A stretch of 64,000 nucleotides of DNA from Dendrobium chrysotoxum. Taxonomy: Eukaryota > Streptophyta > Magnoliopsida > Asparagales > Orchidaceae. The position numbers were made by a program, and so were the translations under genes. Positions 35,051 through 46,650 of the stretch are shown piece by piece. The notes under the pieces are model-generated. The model was not told where the DNA came from. It was given only the letters and a program-made list of their open reading frames with translations, and did no database searches. Position 1 is the stretch's first letter; each line of letters begins with the position of its first letter. The stretch is taken from positions 15,149,197 through 15,213,196 of the forward strand of contig CM034307.1 of NCBI GenBank assembly GCA_019925795.1, in the 5' to 3' direction.

Positions 35051-38000
35051 CAACAACAACAACAACAATAACAAGCCTTTGTCCCACTACGTGGGGTCGG
35101 CAACATGAATCCTTTTTCACCATTGTGTCCGGTTCAAAGTCAAATTCTCGTTTAAATCTAATAGAGAAAGATCATTTCTAATATTTTCTAACCAAGTCTT
35201 TTTAGGTCTACCTCTACCTTTCTTAACATAAGTCAAATCTAATACCTCTACTTTCCTAACTGGGTCATCGGAAGGACGCCGTTTTATGTGACCAAACCAT
35301 CTAAGGCGACTCTCTCTAATCTTATCCTCCACTGGAGCTACTCCAACCTTTTCACGTATATGCTCATTTCGTATCCTGTCTCTAAGAGTAAATCCACTCA
35401 TCCACCTAAGCATCCTCATCTCCGCAACACATAACTTAGTATTATGCTTCTCTTTTAATGGCCAACATTCTGCACCATAAAGCATTGCAGGTCTCACCAC
35501 CATCTTATAGAATTTTCCCTTAAGTTTAAGGGGGACTTTTCTATCACACAACAAGCCCGATGCATTCCTCCACTTCAACCATCCAACTTGAATTCTACTG
35601 ATAACATCCCCATCTATTTCACCATCACTCTGAACAATAGATCCAAGATATCTAAAACGTGTACTCTTATTAATGACTTGATCGCCCAAAGTCACAATCC
35701 CCTCACTAGGTCTATTACTGCTAAAATTACACTCCATATAATCAGTTTTAGATCTACTCAAGCGAAAACCTTTAGACTCTAAGGTTGATCTCCAGACTTC
35801 AAGTTTACCTTCAACTCCCTCTTTAGTCTTGTCAACAAGAAGAATATCATCAGCAAAAAGCATACACCAGGGTACATCCTCTTGTAAATGTCTAGTGAGA
35901 ACATCCATGACTAACGCGAAAAGATATGGGCTTAAAGCTGATCTTTGATGTAATCCAACCGAAATAAGGAAATACTTGGTCAAACCACCTTGTGTTTGAA
36001 CACAAGTAGTAGCTCCTTCATACATATCTTTAATGATTTGAATATAAGCATTATTAACTCCTTTCTTTTCAAGAACTCTCCATAGCACTTCTCTTGGAAC
36101 TTTATCATATGCTTTCTCTAAATCAATAAATATCATATGTAGATCCTCCTTATTCTCCCTATATTTCTCCATCAAACCTCTCAATAAATGTATGGCTTCC
36201 ATAGTAGACCTACCAGGCATGAATCCAAATTGATTTTGAGAAACATTAGTATCACGCCGCAGCCTACGCTCCATAACTCGCTCCCATAGTTTTAAAGTGT
36301 GACACATTAACTTAATTCCTCTATAATTCGCACAATCTTGTGCATCACCTTTATTCTTATAAATAGGAATCAATACACTCATTCTCCACGCATCTGGCAT
36401 CTTTTTAGTCTTCAAAATATTATTAAAAAGTTTAGTTAGCCAAGGAATTCCTTCATCTCCTAAGCATTTCCACATCTCTATTGGGATATCATCAGGTCCA
36501 ACAGCTTTTCCACACTTCATTTTCTTTAAAGCCTCTCTAACTTCGGTTTTACTAATACGCCGATAAAAAAAGAAATCTTTATTTTCATTTAGGATGCTAA
36601 GGTCACTAAAGTCAATTGTATTCCTACAATCTTCATTAAAAAGTTTATCAAAATATCTCATCCACCTTTGTTGAATATCATCTTCTAAGAAAAGTACTTT
36701 TTGATCTTCATCCTTAATACACTTCACTTGAATTAAATCCTTACTACTCCTATCTCTTTGTTTGGCTAGCTTATACATATATCTTTCTCCCTCCTTAATA
36801 TCTAATCTATTATATAAATCATTAAAAGCTAAGATCTTTGCATCACATATTGCTTTCTTAGAATCCTTACATGCCTCTTTATATCTTTCCCAATTATCAG
36901 AATTTTTACATCTAAACCAATTTTTATAACAAATCTTCTTATTTTTTATCTTTTCTTGCACAATTGGATTCCACCACCAGCTATTTTTACTATTAGGGGC
37001 TTTTCCCTTTGATACTCCAAACACATCTTTAGCAATATTTTTAATATCACTAGCCACTTTTTCCCACATAACATTAGCATCCTCATGCACAAATAAAATC
37101 TTAGAATCTAAAATCTTACTCTCAAAAATATTTTTATTACTATTCATTAAATGCCCCCATCTAATCCTAGAAAATTGCTTTACTTTATTTTTTATTTTCT
37201 GTCCTTTCATCTTAAAGTCTAAAACTAATAAGCGATGTTGGGTACATAAACTTTCACTCGGAATAACTTTACAATCTTTGCAATCTAAACGATCTACTTT
37301 TCTTATAAGAAAATAATCAATCTGAGTTTTACTATAACCATTCTTATAAGTGATGAGATGCTCATCTCTTTTCTTAAATATGGTATTAGCAATTAAAAAA
37401 TCATAAGCTAAAGAAAAATCTAGTATGGTCTTACCACCTTCATTAGTCATTCCAAACCCATATCCACCATGAATGCTTTTAAAATCATTTACCTCTCTAC
37501 CAACATGTCCATTTAAATCTCCTCCAATAAAAATTTTTTCTTCGAGAGGTATCTTTTGAATTAATTCTTCTAAATCTTCCCAAAATTTTAATTTTGAACA
37601 CATATCCAAACCTACTTGAGGAGCATAAGCACTTATAATATTAATAATCTTAGCATCAACAAAAATCTTTAAAGCCATAATTCTATCTCCAATTCTATTA
37701 ATATTTATAACATTATCCTTCAAACTCTTATCTATAATCACGCCTACACCATTTCTAGTACGACTCTTACCTGAATACCAAACTTTAAATCCTAAACTAT
37801 CAATCTCCTTAGCCTTCTCTCCAACCCATTTAGTTTCCTGAATGCACAAAATATTTATCTTCCTATGAATCATAATATCTATTAATTCCATTAATCTTCC
37901 TGTAAGGGAACCTATATTCCAAGTTCCTATCCTAATATTAGTATCATGGACTAGCTTCTTTGCCCACATCCATCCTTGATGTGGGAACCCTTGCCTATTT

Positions 38001-38219
38001 AACACTGCACCCGGGCGCCGATGCAGCGGCCCTTGCACACTTTTCACTGTATTCAGGCCATACAGTGCGTCGCTTCCAGGGAACGCCCTAGCATTAACAC
38101 AATTTATTAAAGGATTCATGTCATGGTTATTCGACAAGTTTTACGCTGGCTGTCGACTACCTAAAGCAACCCTCCACTTTTCTCATCCAGGACTTGGGAC
38201 CTGGCAACGGCAGTGTTAT
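35051..38219 (-). mobile_element. RTE-c: near-intact RTE-clade LINE
   Basis: Minus-strand element of 3169 bp between perfect 18-bp duplications. The 5' end is near 38219, the 3' end a short CAACAACAAC run at 35051-35068 (TTG repeats on the element strand), typical of plant RTE. It carries one long gene that spans almost the whole unit. Perfect duplications and the open frame make it look the youngest insertion here. Confidence 0.92.
35117..38137 (-). CDS. RTE-c endonuclease / reverse transcriptase, 1006 aa
   Basis: Nicks target DNA and copies the element RNA in place (target-primed reverse transcription). APE-type endonuclease, residues about 68-310: Asn74 (TWNIG), Glu101 (QETKW), Tyr171 (YAPQ), Asp207 and Asn209 (GGDLN), Asp274 (QIDYF), His301 (TQHRLL), all expected catalytic positions. 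RT, about 540-800: GPDDIP, NYRGIKL, Asp672 (FIDLEKAYD), Asp763-Asp764 (FADD). One oddity is GLHQRSALSP, Arg for the usual Gly. A basic RGRPKKTW segment lies near the C-terminus. The frame ends at TGA where RTE-b has AGA; ten more in-frame codons lead to the ancestral TAG, so the tail is ten residues short. The start used is the first ATG; GTWNIG lies 70 codons in, so a shorter start is possible. Confidence 0.93.
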   Translation of the reverse strand: MSNNHDMNPLINCVNARAFPGSDALYGLNTVKSVQGPLHRRPGAVLNRQGFPHQGWMWAKKLVHDTNIRIGTWNIGSLTGRLMELIDIMIHRKINILCIQETKWVGEKAKEIDSLGFKVWYSGKSRTRNGVGVIIDKSLKDNVININRIGDRIMALKIFVDAKIINIISAYAPQVGLDMCSKLKFWEDLEELIQKIPLEEKIFIGGDLNGHVGREVNDFKSIHGGYGFGMTNEGGKTILDFSLAYDFLIANTIFKKRDEHLITYKNGYSKTQIDYFLIRKVDRLDCKDCKVIPSESLCTQHRLLVLDFKMKGQKIKNKVKQFSRIRWGHLMNSNKNIFESKILDSKILFVHEDANVMWEKVASDIKNIAKDVFGVSKGKAPNSKNSWWWNPIVQEKIKNKKICYKNWFRCKNSDNWERYKEACKDSKKAICDAKILAFNDLYNRLDIKEGERYMYKLAKQRDRSSKDLIQVKCIKDEDQKVLFLEDDIQQRWMRYFDKLFNEDCRNTIDFSDLSILNENKDFFFYRRISKTEVREALKKMKCGKAVGPDDIPIEMWKCLGDEGIPWLTKLFNNILKTKKMPDAWRMSVLIPIYKNKGDAQDCANYRGIKLMCHTLKLWERVMERRLRRDTNVSQNQFGFMPGRSTMEAIHLLRGLMEKYRENKEDLHMIFIDLEKAYDKVPREVLWRVLEKKGVNNAYIQIIKDMYEGATTCVQTQGGLTKYFLISVGLHQRSALSPYLFALVMDVLTRHLQEDVPWCMLFADDILLVDKTKEGVEGKLEVWRSTLESKGFRLSRSKTDYMECNFSSNRPSEGIVTLGDQVINKSTRFRYLGSIVQSDGEIDGDVISRIQVGWLKWRNASGLLCDRKVPLKLKGKFYKMVVRPAMLYGAECWPLKEKHNTKLCVAEMRMLRWMSGFTLRDRIRNEHIREKVGVAPVEDKIRESRLRWFGHIKRRPSDDPVRKVEVLDLTYVKKGRGRPKKTWLENIRNDLSLLDLNENLTLNRTQW

Positions 38220-38237
38220 ATATATAATCATAACATA
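38220..38237 (+). repeat. RTE-c target-site duplication, right copy
   Basis: Identical 18 bases to 35033-35050. Confidence 0.9.
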
Positions 38238-38345
38238 TCTAGCTTAAATTAGTATTGTCCTCCAATCACTTTTATATTCTGATTATTTAATTAACCCATA
38301 AAAATGATAATTAAAAATCATAAAAAATTAGTATTGTCCTCCAAT
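38238..38345 (+). repeat. Spacer with 21-bp direct repeat
   Basis: Identical 21-base copies beginning AAATTAGTATTG lie at 38246-38266 and 38325-38345, with 58 AT-rich bases between. It lies between Gyp-2 LTR sequence and the start of L1-c and matches neither clearly. It may be a tiny, heavily truncated insertion with its target duplication. Confidence 0.6.
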
Positions 38346-38407
38346 TACAGCTCATTTTTATTCCTCTCCTAAGGTCGGCTAGCCTTAGGTCATTCTCTTT
38401 GCATTTT

Positions 38408-39916
38408 ATGGCGGATGATCCATCTTCATCTATTCTAGGCCCTTGGGGCATTCCCCCAAAGGCTCCAGTTGCATCTTCAGAAGGTTTTTTGATTAATAAT
38501 GGCTGTGAAAATAAATCTTTCTCTTTAAGTGATGTTCTTGCCAGATCTTCCTCTTCGAAGGATCCTATCTTCTCATTCACAAAATCAATGGTAAAAGGTT
38601 TTCTTGCTCTTTTAATGTCTGATGATGATATTCTCAAACTTGCTACCCCTTTTCAGTTCACTCTTGTTGAAAAATTTTCAGTCCGATGGCCAAATCTGGA
38701 TGTAATTTATGTTTTTTTTAAGTTAAAATTATCTGGAATTTTTTCTATCAGTTTAGTTGATGCTAAAAATGTTACGATTCAATTATCCAATGACCATGAT
38801 TATAGTAGGGTTTTTCAAGAAGAATTTACTATATTCTAAACTGTCAATGAGATTATTAAAATGGACACCTTTTTTGATGTAAAGAGGAATTACCCATTGT
38901 TCCTATTTGGATCTCTTTTCCTAATTTATATTTGCATTTTTTTTAATTCTCATGTTCTTTATGCTTTGGAATCTATGTTTTGTATACCTCTTTAAACAGA
39001 TCAAGCCACCGCCTCTCGATCAAGGCCTTCGGTGGCTCAGATTCTTATAGAATTGGACATTACTAAGAAGCATATAATAGACATTTAACTTTGATCTAAA
39101 AATTCTAGGTATTTATAAAAAGTTGAGTTTGAAAATGTTCCAGATTTTTGTATACATTGTAAAGTTCATGGACATTCGATAAATGATAATTTTCTTGCAC
39201 ATCCTCAACTTAGAAAGAATAATATGGCCTATAAAACTATGGTTGGACCAATTAATGGTGAACCTAGTGTGCTTTGAGGTCATATTATTTATAAGGAAAA
39301 TGCTCAAAATATAAATTTGGAGGAACCAAAAGCTTCTGGGGATGACATAGAGAATGACCCTTTAGATAATTCCATTAGGAGTGAAGGTATTTCAGATAGG
39401 GATGACAAAGATGGTCAAAAAAATATTGATACTAGGGATTCTATTGAGGAATAAGCATTAGTGGATTTGGGTGATAATGGTGTGTGGGGGAAAGGTTGTG
39501 ATGATCAAAATCAAAATATTACTATTTCCATGGCTAATCAAGGAAAGGAGGATAATAATATAGGTGATGAAGAATTTTTACATTGTAAAGAAAATGATCA
39601 AAATGGTATTCTTTAAATCAAGATATTTTGGACAAGTGCAAAAGTTGATCCGGTCATACTTCTAAAAATAATCACATGACCGATGGGGATAAGGTTGATG
39701 ATATAGAGGTTCTAGAAAGTGGATCTCATGATACTTTCTCTCTTAAGGATGGTCTTAACGGTTCCACTATTAACTCTATGTCACCTCCTAATGGTAAGGC
39801 TAACATTAATAAGAAGGTTATACTTCCGTTTTAAAAAAGAAGGGCCAGAACAATAAGAATACGTCTGGCATCAGCCTAAGATTCACTAGAGCTTCTAAAC
39901 CATATATTCATAGTTA
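38408..39916 (+). pseudogene. L1-c ORF1, DUF4283-like, broken
   Basis: Starts MADDPSSSILGPWG; open to 38839 with SFSLSDVLARSSSSK, LATPFQFTLVEKF and VTIQLSNDHDYSR. Frame then shifts. The knuckle near 39145-39190 reads CIHCKVHGHSINDN: the last Cys is Asn. An acidic Asp/Asn-rich tail and a basic end follow. Family role: LINE RNA-binding protein. Confidence 0.82.
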
Positions 39917-39924
39917 AAGCACTT

Positions 39925-42900
39925 GTGTGGAATATTAGGGGTGTGGGTGGTTCTCTATCTAAGGATAGAGTTAAGAATTTATATAGGATCTATGATATTG
40001 ACCTTCTTGTTTTAATTGAGCCTTTAGTTTTTCTTGCTAAATTAGATTCTATTTGCAATAAGTTGGGTTTTGATTTATCTTTTGGCAGTTGTACTAAAAA
40101 AAATTGGATTTTCTAGAAACACTTTATTTATTTAGATATTATCATTGATTTTCCATAATTAATTCATACTAACATTACTTTTAATCAAGTCTCTTGTTAT
40201 GCTTCCTTTGTTTATGCTTCTTGCTCTAGATTAGGAAGGAAAAAACTTTGGAATCAACATACTGATTTCTCCTCTTTTGTTAATGCTCCTTGGTTAGTTG
40301 GTGGGGATTTTAACTATGTTACTAATGCTTCTAAAAGAGTTGGAGGTAATTCTCCTAATTATCATGCTATGGAGGACTTTAATGATATGATCATGAATTG
40401 TAACCTTCATTATATTGGTTATTCTGGCAATATTTTCACTTGGAATAAGGGTATTATGTGGCAATGATTAGATCACATTCTTTTTAATGATTATTGGATT
40501 TTTACTTTTGAAATGACTCATATTGATCATTTAACTAGAACTTTATCTGACCATTCTACTTTGTTGTTTTGTATCACTAGGATTAGTAGAAATACTTTTC
40601 AACCCTTTAGATTCCAAAATATATGGCTTCTTGATGAAAATTTTTTAAATATTATGCAAAGTAACTAAAAAGCTCCCCTTTTCCCTTCTGATAATATTTT
40701 TGGTATGATTCCACTATGGTTTAAACTTAAAAGACTTAAACAAAAATTATCCTGGTGGAATAAATGCATTTTTAAGAATATATTTACTAATATTTTGATT
40801 GCTAAAAAAGATGTTGAAAATGCTGATATGGCTTATATACAGGATTCTTCTTTAAAGAATTTGTCCATTCTCAATGAAGCTAAGACTACTTTATTCAAAC
40901 TCTAGGAAAAAGAAGAATCTTATTGGAGGCAAAAAGCTTCTTCGAAATTTCATGTGGAAGGTGATCGTAATACTACCTTTTTTCATAACATTGCAAACCA
41001 AAATAAGGTGAGCAAGAAAATTCATAAAATCAATTCCCCTGATGGTAACGTTATTGAAAATCCTCATTTGATTTTGGCTTTGGGTATTGAGTACTTTAAG
41101 AAAGCTTTCAACAAAGATTTTAGTCCGGATTTGTGGAGGATAAATTTTTGTTGACTAAGACTCCATTCGAGAAAGATCGGTAGAATTTGAAAGATATGAA
41201 CTCTCATTCTATCTCTGGCCCTGATGAATTCACTATTAAGTTTTTCAGAATACTTGGGAAATTATTAAAGAAGACCTTGTTAACACTATTATTGATTTCT
41301 TTATGGGCAATCCTTTACCAAAATGTTTTACTTCTATTTCTATAGCTTTAATTCCTAAATCTAGTGCCATTAATTTTTGGAATGATTATCATCCCATCAA
41401 TTTATGTACTTTTTTCAATAAACTTATTGCCAAAATATTATGGGGAGGCTTGCTTTGATTCTTCCTAATATTATTTCTTTGGAATAAATGGGCTTTGTTA
41501 AAGGTAGATCTATATTTGACAATATTTTACTCGCTCAAGAATTAATTGATGATTTGCATGCTATGGTTTTTGGTGGCAATATAATTTTTAAAGTTGATAT
41601 TAACAAAGCTTATGACAATCTTAATTGGGATCTTTTTTTATACAATTTTAAAGCTTTTTGTTTTCAGTATGAATTTCATTAATCTGAATAAGAATAACAT
41701 TAAGCATTGTTTCTTTTCTATTATTATTAATGGTTAGTCCCATGGATTATTCAAATCTTCTCATGGTCTAAGACAAGGGGATCCTTTATCTGTAATGCTT
41801 TTCATTATTGTTGTGGAATTCTTATCTCGGGGTATTAATAATCCTTTTAGGATTCATCCTAATCTACAGTTTAGAATGGCAGGTGGAATTCCTATTACCC
41901 ATTTGAACTTTGCTAATGATTTTATTATTTTCTCTAATGGTTCTATTAAAATGCTTTATATTCTGTTCAAATTTCTTAAGAAGTTTTAGCATGCTAGTGG
42001 TCTAATTTTTAACCTTTCCAAGAGTTGCTTTATTCCTATTAAATCTATATCTCCTATGTGGGTTACTGGTATTGAAAGAAAATTTGGTTAAAAAAAAGAA
42101 ATTTACCGTTGAAGTATTTGGGTACTCCTATTTACAAGGGTAAGAAACATTATCATTTATTTGATGATATTTTTACTACTATCCATAAGAAACTCTCTTC
42201 TTGGGCTTTTAATTTCCTTTCATTTGGTGGCAGGCTTGTCCTTATTAAACATGTTCTTTGCTCCATTCCTATTTATTTGCTTCATACTATTTGTCCTACT
42301 TTAAATGTTTGTAGTAGAATGGAGAATTTATTTAATAAATTCCTTTGGTGTGCCAAAGATGGTAAACATGCTATTTTATGGAGTTCTTGGAATAATTGCT
42401 CGAGGGCTATTGAGGAGAGGAGATTAGGTTTTAAAACTTTCACGGGTATGACCAATACCTATTCACATAAATTGTAGTTTGCCTTTAGAACTAAAAAAAG
42501 CTTGTGGGCCAAGTTCATGGTTTCTAGATATTGCGTTGGGAAACATCCTCTAAATTATTCTTTCAAATAAGGTGATTCTTTTAACTGGAAAAGATTATGT
42601 AATATTAAGTGGGAAGCTGAAGAGTTTATTCAATGGGGTATGGGAGCTGGCAACAATTTTTTTTGCAAGATAAATGGTTGGGCAATTTTTCTATTGACAA
42701 TCTTTTACACACTCACTCTACTTCCGCTTGCAAAGTTAAGGATTTTATTATTAATGGGAGCTAGAATATTGATTTACTTACTAATTTTGTGCCTCATTTT
42801 ATTATCAAATTGATTCTCAATATTTCCATTCATTTGGATAATGATGGTTGCATTTTGTTTAATAGTTCTAATGATGGTAAGTTTGCTATTAAGCAGATTT

Positions 42901-43960
42901 AGAACTCTATTATGCAAATGCTTCCTAAAGATTCTCTTTATTTAGCTTTTTGGCATACTAGCATTCCTCCCTCTTACTCTTTTCTCTTATGGAGGATTTT
43001 ACATAATTATTTGCCTTTGGATTCTATTTTATTACATAAAGATTTTTACATTGTCTCCAAATGTCAATGTTGTTATCATATTGAGAATATGAATCATGTG
43101 TTCATTCGTGGTCCGATTGCTATGAAAGTTTGACAACATGTTTAATGTGCATTCTACTACTCGGTATAACTCTCTTGTCAATCTTCTTAATGCGTGGTTC
43201 ATCGCTATTAAAGGTCATATTAGGAATATCCTCAGTGCCATTGTTTGTTAGTTTTTATGGAGTAGTAGGAACGATTCTAAAAATGAGGAAATCAAAATGA
43301 ATGCTTTATGTGTTATTTCTAAAGTTAAGTAAAATTTATTAGCTATTTATTGCTAATTTAGTTAAGGTTGACTCTTTTAAAGGTTGTCTCCATGTTGCCT
43401 GCGAGTTTGGTTTGGTTTTTCATTCTCATTTTGTCAAATTTTTTAAATATAGAATTATTTATTGGAGGAAGCCTTTGGAGGGCTATTTAAATCTTAATAC
43501 TGATGGATCTTGGAATAATTTGAATGCTGGTTGTGTTGGTATTATTAGGGATTCTAATTATTTTGTGATTGTTGCCTTTGTGGGCCCTTTTACTGCTAAT
43601 ACTATTATATAAGCTGAAATTAAGTGTCTTCTTTATGGTATTCAACTTTGCATTTTTTTAGGCTTCACTAATATTTGGATTGAAGTGGATGCTATGCTCT
43701 TGACTCATTATATTAAAGGCAACCATTCTTCCAATCCGAATAATTTTTAAATGTTAAGAGATATTAAGAACTGGTTTTCCTTCATTACTTATTCTATTTC
43801 TCATATTTTGCAGGAAGGAAATGCTATTGCTGATTCCCTTGCTAAAATGGGTTATAATTTATCTGGTTTCATTAAATTCTCTGAGCTTTATTTCCCTACG
43901 GAGATTAAAGGGTTGGCTAGATTAGATCATGTTGGCCACCCTTATATTCGTTTTAATTAG
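39925..43960 (+). pseudogene. L1-c ORF2, endonuclease-RT-RNase H, broken
   Basis: Endonuclease: MWNIRGVGGSLSKDRVKN, then LVGGDFNYVTNAS near 40300. RT: MGFVKGRSIFDNILLAQE, INKAYDNLNWD, and intact SHGLRQGDPL (Gln codon 41774-41776). The catalytic box at 41909-41920 is FAND, first Asp replaced by Asn. KYLGTPIYKG and the zf-RVT region (FWHTSIPPSYSFLLWRIL, about 42945-43000) follow. RNase H at 43440-43960 has LNTDGS, the catalytic Glu (AEIK, codon 43616-43618), IEVDA and a late LQEGNAIADSLA. Several stops. Confidence 0.86.
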
Positions 43961-45847
43961 CTTTGTTTTTTCAGTAGGTGTTGTTTTTTTTTTTCTATCT
44001 TCTATTTTCTGTTGTTGGGGTGATGTTTATTTTCTTAATTCTTCTATTGTGGCTACTGGTCATTGATACTAAATGGTTATACCTCCTCATCTTTTGCCAG
44101 AGTTTTTTGTCTAATATATTGTGCTGCCATACACTTCGTTTCTAGCATTTCCTTATGTTTATCATTGGTTATTGTTGGAAGGGTTTCAGTTTGGATAGAA
44201 ACAATCTCTTCTTTATTATTATCCATTTGATTTGCTCTTTTATCCGTTGTAAGAAAGGTTTTATTGGATGTTATGTTTATTTTTTCGTGCATTTGTCGGC
44301 TGTGTTAAGGTGTTATTTATGTTTTAGTTTTAACTCTAGTCAAACACAGTTATTTTCTTCTTTTCATGTTTCAGATTTTAAAATTGCAATCGTGACTGAT
44401 GGTCTGGGTTTGAGCTATGATTGGATCTATTGGTGTCTTGATTTGAACCTTAATTATTGCTCTTCTTCTCGCAGGGTCTACTTCATTTAGAAGATTTATT
44501 TTATCCATGACCCTCTGTTAATGCCTGTTGTCCTTGTGGATGGTAAATATGGTTTTTATTATGAGTTCTCTGATTGGAGTGGTTGGAATTTCCTATTGGT
44601 TATCGAGCCTTGGATTCTTAATTTTATATTTTCCTTGTTTCTAGGAGGGTGGGCTAGTATTATTATCATGGATGTTCTGACCTTTTGTCGGTATGATGCT
44701 TCTACTTCTACTATCCTCTGCACATTTATGGTGTGCATGAGTGCGTTTGGGATGAGAATGGAGTGGCATTTGGGTTCTCTTCATGAAAACACTACAAATA
44801 CTACCCTCCTGAGCTCTAGTGACCCAACTATTTTCATATATGATTTTCTGGATTGTTTTTCCTCCTTTTTGGGGTGTATTTATACTATTATGAGAGATGA
44901 TTTTATTGAGGATTATGGCTGGTGTCATGATTACCCTTTGAATTATGGTTGTTTTATTCTTTATTTAATTATTAAGGTGAGGTATATTGATATTAATAGC
45001 ACCTTTGGCTAGTTGAATTGGGAGTTGTGGCTAGTTTTCTCTTAGTTTTGTGTGGGTTGTTTGCTGTGGAGTCCTGCTACAGCTTTATTGCTAAGTTTAC
45101 CTATTAATTTTTGGTTTCCAGGTTGGATTATTTTTCTTGTTACCGGATGCCTTTGGTCCCATTCCAAGTTCTGCTTATGCAGGTGTTGTTGTAGCATGGA
45201 TTCTCATTCAGGATTATCCTACTCAGGTTCTTGTCTTGGTTTAGCTCAGGTTTTGTTTACTTGCTCTTAGAAGTGATGCTTTAATGTGGCGTATTTTCCA
45301 TGTTCCTCTCGGTTATAGTTATTATTTGAGTAATTTGTTATCTGATTACTTGGTTTGTAATCAGAGCTTATAGATGGCCATTAACAATTTATTCTTCTTT
45401 ATTGTTGAAGGGGTGTCCTACCCCTATATTTTGTATAAGTCTACTTGGATTCAATTTTTATCTATTTACAATCCTCTGTGTTTTTTCTAGTATTATTATA
45501 CTTATTTTGCCTTTGTAGTTCTTATTTCTTCTAGGTTCTTTAGATTGAGGTTTTTGTGGACAAGTTGATTTATTTTTATAGGAACTACGTGCTGAATGTC
45601 TACTTTATGGCCTTCCTTTTTTGGGTGTTGTCTACTTCCAGCCCTAGAATTTTATTAGGAGTTTTTATAAATCATAGTATAGGGGAGAATCGGCTCTTAG
45701 GTTCTTCTTTAACTTTTTATGTAGCTCTGTCGAGCAGTAGTGAGCTAAAGGTCCCCTTTAAGGAGCTTATAATCTTTCTTTTTTATTAACGCGTAGGCCC
45801 CTCTGTGGGTCCCCTCCCCCCCCCCCCCCCCCCCCCCCTAAAAAAAC
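43961..45847 (+). other. L1-c 3' UTR with poly(C) end
   Basis: About 1.9 kb, T-rich. Conserved 3' block at about 45725-45775 (CAGTAGTGAGCTAAAGGTCC), then GGCCCCTCTGTGGGTCC (45797-45813) able to form a hairpin, then 23 C (45816-45838) and a short A stretch. Open hydrophobic frames such as 44521-45012 show no family motif and I treat them as chance. Confidence 0.7.
45816..45838 (+). repeat. Run of 23 cytosines
   Basis: Uninterrupted C homopolymer at the L1-c 3' end, just before the A tail. On the other strand it is a G-run able to form quadruplex. The length may be affected by sequencing. Confidence 0.85.
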
Positions 45848-46635
45848 AATTTTGGATAATAATAAAACTCTAGATTTTAATTTGAATCAAATTTATTTGT
45901 ACTTCATAGGTTGAAAAACTAATACTTAACTCATTCAACCATTTGAGCTATCATCCTAAGTTGAATTTATAAGTTATACTTTTATGAATTTAACTTCTAA
46001 AAATTATGAGATGAATAATTAGTATTAAAAATTAGATATGAGTATATGAAAATTTATAATCATCATTAACCTAAAGATGAAATTAGTAATCTTATCAAGT
46101 CCATACATTAAAATTATTAAGATTGTATGAGAATCCTAAAGCAAAAGCTAATATTTAAAATAATTAATTATCTGCTTCACAAAAGAAAAAAGAAAAAGAA
46201 ATGAAAAATATCAAAAGAAAAAAGATGAGTACATTAAAAAATTGGTATCAATGAAAGCTTAATATTTGAAATATAATCTTATACAAAAACTATAACGAAT
46301 AAGATGAGAAAGAATAAATGCAGGGGATGGTGAACTTATAAATGTAAAATTTTAACTACAACCATATATAATAATTAAAATTATAATATTCACTTCAACA
46401 TTCAAAAGTTAAAGGTTAAATCTATAACCTATAATTTCAAATAAGGTAAGCATAGGAATGATTGATTAAGTTTAACTATTAGTATTTTTCCAAACTAGAA
46501 GTATAGCTTTAATTCTTTTTTAGTAATTCTTAATGTATTATCTTATATTTTAGTAATTTTAGATTGTCACTTTTTTTGGTTAACCTCTTAATTAGAATTA
46601 CAAACTTTTATTTGCTTAATGATAAACAAGAGTTT
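45848..46635 (+). other. Gyp-2 3' internal region
   Basis: AT-rich, non-coding. The last part aligns (inverted) with the Gyp-1 internal sequence near 7140-7500, for example AAATCTATAACCTATAATTTC. No gene. Confidence 0.6.
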
Positions 46636-46650
46636 AAGCAAGGGAGGATT
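46636..46650 (+). other. Gyp-2 polypurine tract
   Basis: AAGCAAGGGAGGATT directly before the LTR start TGATAAGTG; counterpart of 7120-7135. Confidence 0.72.

Larger units (their letters stand above)
38346..45847 (+). mobile_element. L1-c: L1-clade LINE, a different subfamily from L1-a/b/d
   Basis: Plus strand: short leader, ORF1, ORF2 with RNase H, a 1.9-kb 3' UTR, a run of 23 C and a few A. The ORF1 start (MADDPSSSILG) and RT wording differ from the other three, and it retains the RQGDP Gln that they lost. No target duplication was found: the left flank is near the start of Gyp-2, the right flank is its 3' internal region. Confidence 0.82.

Noticed and set aside
44641..44928. 95-aa minus-strand frame in the L1-c 3' UTR
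   Set aside because: Antisense of non-coding sequence, no motif.
44521..45012. Open frame of 163 aa in the L1-c 3' UTR
   Set aside because: Same reason: compositional hydrophobic frame within a recognised 3' UTR.
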